Below the pieces are notes generated by a model. The model was not told where the DNA came from and searched no databases. It was given only the letters and a program-made list of their open reading frames with translations. A DNA stretch of 64,000 bases from Enorma sp964624825 (lineage in GTDB: Bacteria > Actinomycetota > Coriobacteriia > Coriobacteriales > Coriobacteriaceae). The first letter of the stretch is position 1, and each line of letters opens with the position of its first letter. The position numbers and the translations under genes were made by a program. Shown piece by piece: positions 26,019-35,030 of the stretch. The stretch is taken from NCBI GenBank assembly GCA_964624825.1, contig CAZUYD010000001.1, positions 76,568-140,567 of the forward strand. Direction: 5' to 3'.

Positions 26019-27098
26019 ATGTATTCCATCGATATCCCCGCTTCGACCCCCTATCGGGTGCACATTGGCACCATGCTGCTCGAGCGCGCCGGAGAGCTGG
26101 TGCATGCAGCGTGCGGCGGAGCGTGCGCGGCCATCGTCACCGACACGAACGTCGGCCCGCTCTACGCTCACATCGTGCAGAACAGCCTCGCCGATGCAGG
26201 CTACCGCACCGTGCAATTCCAGTTCGAGGCGGGCGAGGAACGAAAGCGCGCCGACACCCTCGTGAGCATCCTCGAATTCCTCGCCGCCGAGGAATTCGGT
26301 CGCAACGATGTGGTCATCGCCCTCGGCGGCGGCGTGGTGGGAGATGTCGCCGGCTTTGCCGCGGCGTCGTACATGCGCGGCATCGCGCTCGCCCAGATTC
26401 CCACCAGCTTGCTTGCCATGGTCGATTCGTCTGTCGGCGGGAAGACCGCTATCGATCTAGCCGCCGGCAAGAACCTTGCTGGCGCGTTCTGGCAACCGCG
26501 CATCGTCATTGCCGATGTTGGATGCCTGGGCACGCTCTCCCCCGAGCAATTGGCCGACGGGTGCGGCGAGGTCATCAAGCATGGTGTCATCCGCGATGCC
26601 GAACTTTTTGCGCAACTGGAGAAGACCCCGCTCACCCAAGAGCTCCTTGCAAGCAACCTATCGCTCGTTGCCGCGCTCGTTGCGCGCAACGTCGAGATCA
26701 AGCGCGACGTGGTATGTGCCGACGAGCGGGAGGCGGGCTTGAGAAAGCTCCTTAACTTCGGGCACAGCGCAGGTCATGCCATCGAGGCGCTCGAGCGCTA
26801 TCAGCTTGGACACGGAAACTGCGTCGCGCTTGGAATGGGCATCATCGCCCGCGCCGCCGCACACCGCCGGCTCTGCGACGCGTCGGTTCCCGAGCGCATC
26901 GTGCGGCTCGCTCAACTCCATGGGCTCGCCACCCAGTGCGCCTGGACGGCGGAAGAGGTCTTCACCGAATCGCTCCATGATAAGAAACGCTCCGGCAGCT
27001 CCATCGACGTGGTGCTTCCGCGCAAGATAGGTGAAAGCTATATCGAGCGCATGGCGCTCGATGAATTCCGCGCCCTCATCGCGGATGGCATGATGTAA
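26019..27098 (+). CDS. aroB: 3-dehydroquinate synthase
   Basis: AroB converts DAHP to 3-dehydroquinate using NAD and a divalent metal. All family signatures are present: LGGGVVGDVAGFAAA near residue 103, PTSLLAMVDSSVGGKTAIDL, GCGEVIKHG (metal-ligand Glu), LNFGHSAGHAIE and LGHGNCVALGM (metal-ligand His residues). The 359-residue length is normal. AAGGAG lies 7 nt before the ATG. This is the functional copy; a degenerate paralogue lies at 39157-40269. Confidence 0.97.
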   Translation: MYSIDIPASTPYRVHIGTMLLERAGELVHAACGGACAAIVTDTNVGPLYAHIVQNSLADAGYRTVQFQFEAGEERKRADTLVSILEFLAAEEFGRNDVVIALGGGVVGDVAGFAAASYMRGIALAQIPTSLLAMVDSSVGGKTAIDLAAGKNLAGAFWQPRIVIADVGCLGTLSPEQLADGCGEVIKHGVIRDAELFAQLEKTPLTQELLASNLSLVAALVARNVEIKRDVVCADEREAGLRKLLNFGHSAGHAIEALERYQLGHGNCVALGMGIIARAAAHRRLCDASVPERIVRLAQLHGLATQCAWTAEEVFTESLHDKKRSGSSIDVVLPRKIGESYIERMALDEFRALIADGMM

Positions 27099-27109
27099 GG
27101 TGGTGCCCA

Positions 27110-28426
27110 ATGATTGCGATCATCGAACCTCGAGCATTAGCCGGATCCATTAGCGCCATCGCCTCGAAATCGGTTGCGCACCGTCTCATCATCGCCGCTG
27201 CCCTTGCAAATGGCACCACAGATGTCGTGTGCAACACGACGTGCGCCGATATCGACGCGACGATCCGCTGCCTCACCGCGCTCGGCGCACGCATCGAGCG
27301 CACTGAATCCGGCTTTGCCATCCATCCCATCCCTAAGAGCCAGGAACACGGAATCCTTCGCGCGCTCGCGGGTAGCACGCTCGATTGCGGAGAATCGGGC
27401 TCAACGCTTCGATTCATGCTGCCCGTCGCCTGCGCACTCGGCGCTGATGCCACCTTCACTGGATCGCAGCGCCTGGGCGAACGCCCGCTTTCCCCCCTCG
27501 CAGAGGAGCTCATCGCAGCGGGATGCGAGCTCACCGGGCTGGGTTCGCTCCCGCTTCAGGAAACGGGCAGGCTCCGTGCCGGGCGCTTCCAGCTTCCTGG
27601 GAACATAAGCTCTCAATACATCTCGGGGCTCCTCCTCGCGCTGCCGGTGCTTGGACAGCCGAGCGAGATCGACGTGCTCGGGCAGATCGAGAGCAAGCCC
27701 TACGTCACCCTGACCATTCAGGCGCTTCACGCGTTCGGCATTAGCGTAGACGTTGCCCGCGCGATGCGCGCCGACGGCACTCCCATCACACGGTTTACGC
27801 TCGATGGAAGCCCCTACCGCACACCGGGCACGGTGTACGTCGAAGGAGACTGGTCGAACGCGGCGTTCTGGCTGTGCGCCGGAGCCCTTGGCCGTGAACC
27901 CATATCGGTCGACGGCCTCTCGCTTTCCTCGGTTCAGGGAGACCGCAATGTGCTCGCTGCCCTCTCGCGCTTCGGCGCGCGGGTGCGCAGAACGCCTGGA
28001 ACGGCGACTGTCCAGCCCGACCGCGTCAACGGCTTCACCCTGACCGCCCAGGACGTCCCCGATCTTGTTCCCGTGCTTTCGGCTGTCGCGGCGGTCGCAG
28101 ACGGCACGACGGTCATCCGCGATTGCACGCGCCTGCGCATCAAGGAATCCAATCGTCTCGAAACCACCGCCCACGAGCTCAATGCCCTCGGTGCCCACGT
28201 ACGCGTTGAGGACGACAAGCTCGTCATCGAGGGGGTACCGGCGCTTTCCGGCGGAATCGTCGACTCCCACAACGACCATCGCATTGCCATGATGGCAGCG
28301 GTTGCGGCGACGCGCTGCACGGCGCCGGTCGAGATTCACGGAGCCGAAGCGGTCAACAAATCGTATCCGAGCTTTTTCGAACACTATCGGAAACTCGGCG
28401 GCCACGTTGAACTCAAGGAGGGATAG
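27110..28426 (+). CDS. aroA: 5-enolpyruvylshikimate-3-phosphate synthase
   Basis: EPSP synthase joins shikimate 3-phosphate and phosphoenolpyruvate. The 438-residue, two-domain inverse-barrel protein has SKSVAHRLIIAAALA near the start, CGESGSTLRFMLP (here with Glu rather than the usual Asn, Thr or Ala in the glyphosate-region loop), GDWSNAAFWLCAGAL, RIKESNRLETTAHELNALG and DSHNDHRIAMMAAVAA. It starts 11 bp after aroB and is followed by aroC after 3 bp. Confidence 0.95.
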   Translation: MIAIIEPRALAGSISAIASKSVAHRLIIAAALANGTTDVVCNTTCADIDATIRCLTALGARIERTESGFAIHPIPKSQEHGILRALAGSTLDCGESGSTLRFMLPVACALGADATFTGSQRLGERPLSPLAEELIAAGCELTGLGSLPLQETGRLRAGRFQLPGNISSQYISGLLLALPVLGQPSEIDVLGQIESKPYVTLTIQALHAFGISVDVARAMRADGTPITRFTLDGSPYRTPGTVYVEGDWSNAAFWLCAGALGREPISVDGLSLSSVQGDRNVLAALSRFGARVRRTPGTATVQPDRVNGFTLTAQDVPDLVPVLSAVAAVADGTTVIRDCTRLRIKESNRLETTAHELNALGAHVRVEDDKLVIEGVPALSGGIVDSHNDHRIAMMAAVAATRCTAPVEIHGAEAVNKSYPSFFEHYRKLGGHVELKEG

Positions 28427-28429
28427 CCC

Positions 28430-29542
28430 ATGACCTCTGTGATAGGACGAGCGCTTCAGGTTAGCATCTTTGGCGAGTCACACTCCGCTGCAATCGGCTG
28501 CTCCATCGACGGGATGCCCGCGGGAATCCCCATCGACCTCAACGCACTGCAGCGCTTCCTCGACCGCCGCGCTCCTGGCCGCGATGCGACGGCGACGCGC
28601 CGGCGTGAAGCAGACCGACCGCGATTCGTGAGCGGCATTCTCGATGGCCATACCACGGGCTCCCCTATCGCGGCCTTCATTGAGAACGGCAACACCCGGT
28701 CTCAGGATTACGACGAGCTGCGACGCATACCTCGGCCGGGGCATGCAGATTACCCGGCTCGTCTGAAATACCGCGGCTTCAACGATGTCGCAGGAGGTGG
28801 CCATTTTTCCGGTCGCCTCACAGCGCCCCTCTGCGTGGCAGGAGGCCTTGCGCTGCAAGCGCTCGACCGCATCGGTGTCCGCGTGGTTGCGCACATCTTG
28901 CGACTCGGGCCGGAAGAGATCGCGGACGAGTCGCTCGATCCGCTGCGCTTCGACGAGGACCAGGCGCGCGCGATTTCTTCGAATGAGCTGCCTTGCATAA
29001 GCGCCGAAGCAGCATCTCTGATGCGCCCCCGCATCATTGCGGCTCGCGATGAGCTCGATAGCGTCGGCGGGGTCGTCGAATGCGCGGCGTATGGCGTTCC
29101 CGCTGGCATAGGCGACCCCATGTTCGCCGGCATCGAAAACCGTATCGCCCAGGCCGCGTTCGGCATACCCGCGGTTAAGGGAATCGAGTTTGGCGCGGGT
29201 TTCTCAGCGGCGCGCCTGATGGGCAGTCAAAACAACGACCCCTACCGCATGGTTGACGGCGATGTGGCGCCTCAAACGAACAATGCGGGAGGCATCTTGG
29301 GCGGCATCTCGACCGGCATGCCCATCGTATGGCGCATGGCCGTAAAGCCGACCCCATCAATCGGGCGCGTTCAGCAAAGCGTCGATCTTGATGCCCGCTG
29401 CGATGCAGACCTTGTGGTGCGCGGTCGGCATGACCCCTGCATCGTCCCGCGTGCGGTGCCGATCGCAGAGGCGGTGTGCGCGCTCGCCTTGCTCGACTTG
29501 TTCATCGAGGATGGTAGCTATCCTGTGAGCGCGGCGCGTTGA
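28430..29542 (+). CDS. aroC: Chorismate synthase
   Basis: AroC forms chorismate from EPSP and needs reduced FMN. The signature GESHSAAIGCSIDGMPAG is near residue 15. RRAPGRDATATRRREAD, GGGHFSGRLTAPL and the C-terminal MAVKPTPSIGRVQQSVDL and RHDPCIVPRAVPIAEA blocks follow. The 370-residue length is normal. AAGGAGGG lies before the ATG. A 119-bp gap separates it from pheA; I see no clear terminator or promoter there. Confidence 0.96.
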   Translation: MTSVIGRALQVSIFGESHSAAIGCSIDGMPAGIPIDLNALQRFLDRRAPGRDATATRRREADRPRFVSGILDGHTTGSPIAAFIENGNTRSQDYDELRRIPRPGHADYPARLKYRGFNDVAGGGHFSGRLTAPLCVAGGLALQALDRIGVRVVAHILRLGPEEIADESLDPLRFDEDQARAISSNELPCISAEAASLMRPRIIAARDELDSVGGVVECAAYGVPAGIGDPMFAGIENRIAQAAFGIPAVKGIEFGAGFSAARLMGSQNNDPYRMVDGDVAPQTNNAGGILGGISTGMPIVWRMAVKPTPSIGRVQQSVDLDARCDADLVVRGRHDPCIVPRAVPIAEAVCALALLDLFIEDGSYPVSAAR

Positions 29543-29661
29543 CCGCCGCGCGTGCGCGCCCGCACAAGGGGATTCCACGCGGAGCCGCGCCTGCGCCATT
29601 CAATTCGTCACGGCAATCGTAAGCCCATCTCTTGAGTCCATCTCAACCCAAGGAGCCATAC

Positions 29662-30807
29662 ATGGATCTCGCATCCGTTCGAACCGAGCTCGACGTGATC
29701 GATAGCCAGCTGCTCGACCTGTTCACCCAGCGCATGAATCTTGCCGCCCGCGTTGCCGCGGCGAAAGCGGAACGCGGCAAGGCGGTATATGACCCCGCAC
29801 GCGAGCGCGAGAAGCTGCTTGATGTTGCCAAACACGTGCCCGAGCATCTGCAGGCTCAAGCAATCGCGTTGTTCTCGCTGCTCATGAGCATGAACAAAGC
29901 CGAACAGCAACGCATCATCGCCAAGAACGACCAGACGAGTCGCGCCCAGCGCGTCCGTGCAGCGCGGCTCTCGGAAGACACCCCCTTCCCCGCAACCGCC
30001 ACCGTGGCATGCCAGGGTGTCGAGGGAGCCTACAGCCAAATCGCCGCATGCAAGCTGTTTCGCGTGCCGGGCATATCGTTTTTCAACACCTTTGATGGTG
30101 TATTCCGCGCGGTTCGCGAGGGGTTCTGCACCTTCGGCGTGCTTCCCATCGAAAACTCGACCGCCGGATCCGTGAACGCGGTCTATGACCTGCTTGCCAA
30201 GCATTCCTTCTCGATCGTGCGCAGTCTGCGGCTCAAAATCGATCATAACGTGCTCGCCAAACCCGGTGTGCGCCTTGAGGATGTTCGCGAGGTGTATTCG
30301 CACGAGCAGGCCATCGCTCAATGCAGCGGATACCTCGATGCGCACGGCATCCATGCGGTCTCTTGCATGAACACCGCTCAGGCAGCGGAGATGGTTGCGC
30401 GTTCCGACCGCACAGACGTGGCCGCGCTCTCTTCGCGCGATTGCGCGGCGCTTTACGGGCTCGATCTTATTGACGAGAGCGTTCAGGATTCTGACAACAA
30501 CTACACCCGCTTCGTGGTCATCTCGGCTACGCCGCAGGTATATCCCGGTGCCACGCGCACCTCGCTCATGCTCACCGTCCCCCATGAACCCGGTTCGCTG
30601 TTTCGCGTGCTCGAGCGCTTCTATGCACTCGATATCAATCTGGTCAAGCTCGAGAGCCGTCCTATTCCCGGCCGCGACTTCGAATTCATGTTCTATTTCG
30701 ACATCGATTGCCCGGTGGGTGCGAACGCGTTGGACACGCTTCTCGACAGCCTGGATGACGTCTGCGAAAGCTGCACGTATTTCGGCAGCTATACGGAGGT
30801 GATGTAA
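29662..30807 (+). CDS. pheA: Bifunctional chorismate mutase / prephenate dehydratase (P-protein)
   Basis: The protein converts chorismate to prephenate and then to phenylpyruvate. Residues ~1-90 form an AroQ-type chorismate mutase (VRTELDVIDSQLLDLFTQR, typical first helix). Residues ~115-290 form the dehydratase (GVEGAYSQIA, IENSTAGSV, DNNYTRFVVI). A C-terminal ACT domain carries HEPGSLFRVLERF and the ESRP phenylalanine-binding motif, so feedback inhibition by phenylalanine is likely. AAGGAG lies 6 nt before the chosen ATG, giving 381 residues. Confidence 0.95.
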   Translation: MDLASVRTELDVIDSQLLDLFTQRMNLAARVAAAKAERGKAVYDPAREREKLLDVAKHVPEHLQAQAIALFSLLMSMNKAEQQRIIAKNDQTSRAQRVRAARLSEDTPFPATATVACQGVEGAYSQIAACKLFRVPGISFFNTFDGVFRAVREGFCTFGVLPIENSTAGSVNAVYDLLAKHSFSIVRSLRLKIDHNVLAKPGVRLEDVREVYSHEQAIAQCSGYLDAHGIHAVSCMNTAQAAEMVARSDRTDVAALSSRDCAALYGLDLIDESVQDSDNNYTRFVVISATPQVYPGATRTSLMLTVPHEPGSLFRVLERFYALDINLVKLESRPIPGRDFEFMFYFDIDCPVGANALDTLLDSLDDVCESCTYFGSYTEVM

Positions 30808-32043
30808 ATGGACGCGCCGACTCGCCCCTATGGTGTTTTGGGGCGCACCCTTGCCCATAGCTACACGCCCACGATCTACCGCATGCTCGCCGATATGGAC
30901 TACGTGCGCTTCGAGCGCAAACCAGATGAAGTCGAGCAGTTCGTTCGGGGTGACGAATGGGCGGGTGTAAACATCACCATTCCCTATAAGCAAACCGTTG
31001 TCCCGCTCATGGATGAGCTGAGCGATGCGGCGCGGCGCCTGGGCAACGTGAACACCATCGTGCGGCTCCCCGATGGCCGCCTGCGCGGCGATAACACCGA
31101 CTACTACGGCTTCACCGTCTTGCTCGAATCGCTCGAATGCCCCGTTGCCGGCACGCGCGCGCTCGTGTTCGGTGGAAACGGTGGCGCGGGAACCACCTGC
31201 ATGGCCGTTCTGCGCGATATGGGCGCCCGGCCTGTCTCGGTGGGACGGCGCGGCGAGGTCACCTATGATGATCTGGATCGCTTTGCCGACGCGCAGCTCA
31301 TCGTGAACGCGACGCCGGTGGGTATGTATCCCGCCTGTCCCGCATCCGTCTGCTCGCTCGATACCTTCCCAGAGCTCTCAGCCCTTATCGACATCGTGTA
31401 CAACCCCGCGCGCACCGGTCTTATCTTGCAAGCGGAAGCACGCGGTATCGCTTGTGCAGGCGGACTTGCGATGCTCGTCGCGCAGGCGGCGGGCGCGGTG
31501 CACGCATATACCGGGCAGGAGATATCGCGCGAACGCATCTTCGAGGTCACGCGAACCCTGGAGATGCAGACGCAGAACATCGCGCTCATCGGCATGCCGG
31601 GCGCCGGCAAAACACGGGTCGGACGGGCGCTTGCTGCCTTACTTGGGCGCGAGCACATCGATCTGGACGATGCGTTTGCAGAGCACGTCGGCATGGCATG
31701 CGACCCGTTCATCCGCATTCATGGCGAAGATGCCTTCCGCGCGGCCGAGACCGAGGTGCTCGCAGACGTTGCAAAGCGAAGCGGGCTTGTGATCTCATGC
31801 GGCGGCGGCGTCGTGACGCGCGATGAGAACTATCCTCTGCTCCACCAAAATAGCCGCATAGTTATGCTCGACCGCCCGCTCAGCGAGCTCTCGAGCGCCG
31901 GACGCCCCATCTCGCAGCGCGATGGCATCGAAGCGCTCGCTCGCATGCGCTTGCCGCGCTATCGAGCCTGGGCGGACCTTATCATCGCCTCGCGCGAATC
32001 TGCCGACGCGACCGCGCACGCGCTCTACGAAATGGTAATCTAA
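30808..32043 (+). CDS. aroE-aroK: Fused shikimate dehydrogenase - shikimate kinase
   Basis: The N-terminal ~250 residues are AroE: GRTLAHSYTPTIYR, the catalytic Lys in NITIPYKQ, GDNTDYYGF, GGNGGAGTT (NADP site, slightly unusual) and NATPVGMYP. The C-terminal ~160 residues are a kinase: P-loop IGMPGAGKTRVG, DLDD, AFRAAETEVL, SCGGGVV, SSAGRPIS and LPRYRAWAD. Both halves keep the catalytic residues I can check. Steps 4 and 5 of the pathway are thus joined in one chain. It begins immediately after the pheA stop with GGAGG 10 nt upstream. A separate shikimate kinase gene lies at 40266-40802. Confidence 0.92.
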   Translation: MDAPTRPYGVLGRTLAHSYTPTIYRMLADMDYVRFERKPDEVEQFVRGDEWAGVNITIPYKQTVVPLMDELSDAARRLGNVNTIVRLPDGRLRGDNTDYYGFTVLLESLECPVAGTRALVFGGNGGAGTTCMAVLRDMGARPVSVGRRGEVTYDDLDRFADAQLIVNATPVGMYPACPASVCSLDTFPELSALIDIVYNPARTGLILQAEARGIACAGGLAMLVAQAAGAVHAYTGQEISRERIFEVTRTLEMQTQNIALIGMPGAGKTRVGRALAALLGREHIDLDDAFAEHVGMACDPFIRIHGEDAFRAAETEVLADVAKRSGLVISCGGGVVTRDENYPLLHQNSRIVMLDRPLSELSSAGRPISQRDGIEALARMRLPRYRAWADLIIASRESADATAHALYEMVI

Positions 32044-32077
32044 CGCCCGCTGTTCGGTTACCATCTAGGAGGTATTC

Positions 32078-32515
32078 ATGAAGGCGCTGGTCATCAACGG
32101 CCCCAATATCAATATGCTCGGCATCCGCGAGCCGGATGTCTATGGTACGGAAACCTATGAGACCCTCGTCGAGCTTTGCAAGCGTTCAGGCGATGCGGTG
32201 GGATTCGATGAGGTCGAGGTCTTCCAGTCGAATCACGAGGGCGACATCATCGACCGTATTCAAGAATCGCTTGGCTCCGTAGACGGCATCGTCATCAATC
32301 CTGCGGCGTACACGCACACGAGCGTTGGCATCTTGGACGCGCTCAAGGCGGTGAGCATCCCGGCGGTCGAGATACACATCTCTGATGTCGATGCACGCGA
32401 GGAGTTCCGGCAGGTATCGTATGCCGGCATGGCATGCTTCGCCCGCGTCGCCGGCGAAGGGCTCAACGGTTATGCGCATGCTCTCCAGCTCTTAGCCGAG
32501 CGCCTGACCAGCTAG
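32078..32515 (+). CDS. aroQ: Type II 3-dehydroquinate dehydratase
   Basis: AroQ dehydrates 3-dehydroquinate to 3-dehydroshikimate. Family motifs are INGPNINMLGIREPDVYG at the start (catalytic Tyr), FQSNHEGDIID, INPAAYTHTSVGI and VEIHISDVDAREEFR. The usual catalytic His before the SxxxR region is HISD, and the last motif FRQVSYAGMACFARVAGEG is slightly divergent. It is 145 residues long. AGGAGG lies 6 nt before the ATG. Last gene of the plus-strand operon. Confidence 0.93.
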   Translation: MKALVINGPNINMLGIREPDVYGTETYETLVELCKRSGDAVGFDEVEVFQSNHEGDIIDRIQESLGSVDGIVINPAAYTHTSVGILDALKAVSIPAVEIHISDVDAREEFRQVSYAGMACFARVAGEGLNGYAHALQLLAERLTS

Positions 32516-32545
32516 ACAGTAGTCTAGTACCGGGTGTCAGACTAC
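32512..32545. terminator. Alternative hairpins between convergent aroQ and recN
   Basis: CTAGAC-AGTA-GTCTAG (32512-32527) and an overlapping GTAGTCT / AGACTAC pair (32519-32525 with 32539-32545) cannot form together. They overlap the aroQ stop codon and reach the recN stop. No U-tract is seen, so a bidirectional terminator is only suggested. Confidence 0.4.
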
Positions 32546-34180
32546 CGCACCCGCTTCGGTGAGCATCTGGCGGGCGTGCGCGAGCGAGGCGTCGCCGATA
32601 TCGCCCGAAAGCATCCGGGCGACCTCGCGCACGCGCGCGTCCCCCGACACCTCGAACAGTTGCGTCTCGGGAATACCCTCTCCCCCCGTCTCATGCTTGC
32701 GCACCACATAATGCCGTTCGGCGTACACGGCGACCTGGGGAAGATGGGTGACGACGATGACCTGATGCGTACGGGCAAGATCGGCAAGCACCGCAGCGAG
32801 CGCTCGAGCAACCGCGCCGCCCACGCCGGCATCGACCTCATCGAAGACCTGCGTATCGACCTGGTCGGATTCACCCATCACCACCTTGCATGCAAGCATG
32901 ACACGGGAAAGCTCTCCGCCCGATGCGATACGGCGCAGCGGACGCGGGGTAAGGCCCGCCCCGCTGCGATATAGCAGTTCGCACGTCGTAGGCCCCGCCT
33001 CTGTCCAGCGCTCCCGCGGAAGCGGGCGCGCTTCCCACACCAGCTCGGCATGGCTCATCTCAAGCCGCGCCATCTGCTTGCCCACGGCGCGGCAGAACTG
33101 CGGCGCAGCCTCGTCGCGCCGTTTTCTCAATGTGCGCGCCGCCGCGACAAGCGCCTCCTCCGCAGCCGCAAGCGTCGCTTCAGCGCGCCGAATTCGAGCC
33201 TCGCCATCGTCCACGACCGCCAACAGCTCCCGAGCTTCATCGCGTTTCTTGAACACGTCGTCCATATGAGGGCCGAACTGACGAAGCAACCCTTTGAGCG
33301 CCGTATAGCGCTCCTGCAGACGCGCCAACTCCCCTGGATCGAAATCGATGCGCTCCCGATACCGTCGAAGATCGGACGTGGTGTCTTCAAGCGTGATCGC
33401 CGCGCCGGCAAGAGCGTCGACGAACGTGGTGAGCGTCTCGTCGATCGAGCCGAGACGCGAGAGGTCGGCGATCGCGGCGTTCAGCGCATCAAGCGCGCCG
33501 CCCTCCCCAGCGATTGCCTCGACCGCCCCGTACGCAGCGCTCACCAGCGTCTCAGCGTACTCGGCGCGCGGCAGGACGTCCTCGAGCTCCTCCAGCTCGC
33601 CAGGCAGGGGATCAACCTCTTCGATGCGCTCGAGCGCGAAGCGCGCATCATCCAACCGCGAGCCTTCCGCCTGCGCGGCGGCGCGTATGCGCTCGAGTTC
33701 ACGGGCGGCGGTGCGCGCCTCGGCAAACGCCGCGCGATAGGCGGCGCGCGCATCGCCGACACGCTCGCCCGCCCAGGAATCGACCATTTCTACATGCGTG
33801 GCCGGGTCGAGCAGGCGCTGATGCTCATGCTGGCCGCACAGGTCGATCATGGGGTCGACCAACAGGCTGAGTTCGCGAATGCTCACCATGCGCCCATCGA
33901 TGCGAGCCCGACTTCGACCGTCCGATCCGACGCGGCGCGCCACGCAGACGCCATCGGTGTCGCCATCATCGCGAAAGAAGCGCCCCTCGACCTGCGCCGC
34001 ATCGCACCCCTCACGAATCTGCGAGGTGTCCGCACGGTCGCCCACGAGCAGCTTGAGCGCAGAGAGCAGCGCGGTCTTGCCGGCACCCGTCTCACCCGTA
34101 AGCACGGTAAGCCCTGGTGCAGGAGAAAACGTCGCGGAGCGAATCAATGCGAGGTTCGAAACCTGGATCTCATCAATCAT
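32537..34180 (-). CDS. recN: DNA repair protein RecN
   Basis: RecN is an SMC-like ATPase acting early at double-strand breaks. The N-terminal ATPase half has IDEIQVSNLALI and the Walker A TGETGAGKTALL. A long coiled-coil region spans ~150-370 (EARTAARELERIRAAAQAEG and others). The C-terminal half has the signature LRRIASGGELSRVMLA, Walker B TQVFDEVDAGVGG and VVTHLPQVAVYAERHY. The ATG at 34180 (MIDEI) has CGGAG 6 nt upstream and gives 547 residues. It overlaps the nadK stop by 8 bp. Confidence 0.95.
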   Translation of the reverse strand: MIDEIQVSNLALIRSATFSPAPGLTVLTGETGAGKTALLSALKLLVGDRADTSQIREGCDAAQVEGRFFRDDGDTDGVCVARRVGSDGRSRARIDGRMVSIRELSLLVDPMIDLCGQHEHQRLLDPATHVEMVDSWAGERVGDARAAYRAAFAEARTAARELERIRAAAQAEGSRLDDARFALERIEEVDPLPGELEELEDVLPRAEYAETLVSAAYGAVEAIAGEGGALDALNAAIADLSRLGSIDETLTTFVDALAGAAITLEDTTSDLRRYRERIDFDPGELARLQERYTALKGLLRQFGPHMDDVFKKRDEARELLAVVDDGEARIRRAEATLAAAEEALVAAARTLRKRRDEAAPQFCRAVGKQMARLEMSHAELVWEARPLPRERWTEAGPTTCELLYRSGAGLTPRPLRRIASGGELSRVMLACKVVMGESDQVDTQVFDEVDAGVGGAVARALAAVLADLARTHQVIVVTHLPQVAVYAERHYVVRKHETGGEGIPETQLFEVSGDARVREVARMLSGDIGDASLAHARQMLTEAGAVV

Positions 34181-35030
34181 GATGCACTCCGTAGAACACG
34201 CGCGAGACCGAATTGTAGAAGCTCTCGGGGCCATAATCGAGCAACAGCACGTCACCCGGCCCGCGCCGCGCAACGACGCGGTCGACCGTCATATCGCGCG
34301 CGACGAACTGGCCATCGACGGCGATCGCGGGCACCGACGGACGATCCTGCGACAGGGTTATCTCGACCACATCGGAGGGCGAGGTTAGAAACGCGCGCGC
34401 CTGGATGGTGTGCGGAGCGATGGGCACACAGACCATGCCGTTATAATCGGGGCTTACGATGGGTCCGCCCGCCGAAAGCGCATACCCCGTTGACCCGGTA
34501 GCAGTCGAGACGACCACGCCATCGCCACGCAACCGGTCGATATGACGACCCGTTACCGTGATATCGAACTCGACCATCTCGGAAAGCGGCCCTCGGGTGA
34601 GCGCCAGATCGTTCAATGCGAAGGTATCAACCATCTGGTCGTCCGCCTCGTCGGAGTGCCCATACACATCGATCGCAAGCGTGGCGCGCCGACTCACATG
34701 CATTTCACCGGACAGGGCGTCTTCGACGACGCCCAGGATGTCGCGCTCCTCGGGGCTTGCCGCCGTCAAGAAACCGACATGGCCATATGACAAGCCGAGG
34801 ATGGGAATCTCCTGGTACCCAACGATGCGCGCCGCCCGCAGCAAGGTGCCGTCGCCACCGAGCGAGATGACCAGATCCGCGCCCTCGATATCTGGCTTCG
34901 AAGCAATATTCGAACGCTGGTCTGCCGCCCACGCAACGTCATAGCCCTGCCTGCCAAGCCAGAGTTCAAGCGAGAGCCCGCTTTCAACTGCTTCGTGCTT
35001 ATAGTAGTTCGGAACCAAAAAGACCTTCAT
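34173..35030 (-). CDS. nadK: NAD kinase
   Basis: NadK phosphorylates NAD to NADP. The kinase motif SLGGDGTLLRAAR and the NAD-binding block ATGSTGYALSAGGPIVSP are intact, with LGLSYGHVGFLT between them. The 285-residue length is normal. It overlaps tlyA by 4 bp upstream and recN by 8 bp downstream, a tight order tlyA-nadK-recN seen across many Gram-positive bacteria. Confidence 0.95.
   Translation of the reverse strand: MKVFLVPNYYKHEAVESGLSLELWLGRQGYDVAWAADQRSNIASKPDIEGADLVISLGGDGTLLRAARIVGYQEIPILGLSYGHVGFLTAASPEERDILGVVEDALSGEMHVSRRATLAIDVYGHSDEADDQMVDTFALNDLALTRGPLSEMVEFDITVTGRHIDRLRGDGVVVSTATGSTGYALSAGGPIVSPDYNGMVCVPIAPHTIQARAFLTSPSDVVEITLSQDRPSVPAIAVDGQFVARDMTVDRVVARRGPGDVLLLDYGPESFYNSVSRVFYGVHHD

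Noticed and set aside
33050..34501. A 483-codon plus-strand frame opposite recN and nadK
   Set aside because: It spans two real genes on the other strand, and its Arg-rich translation shows no domain.
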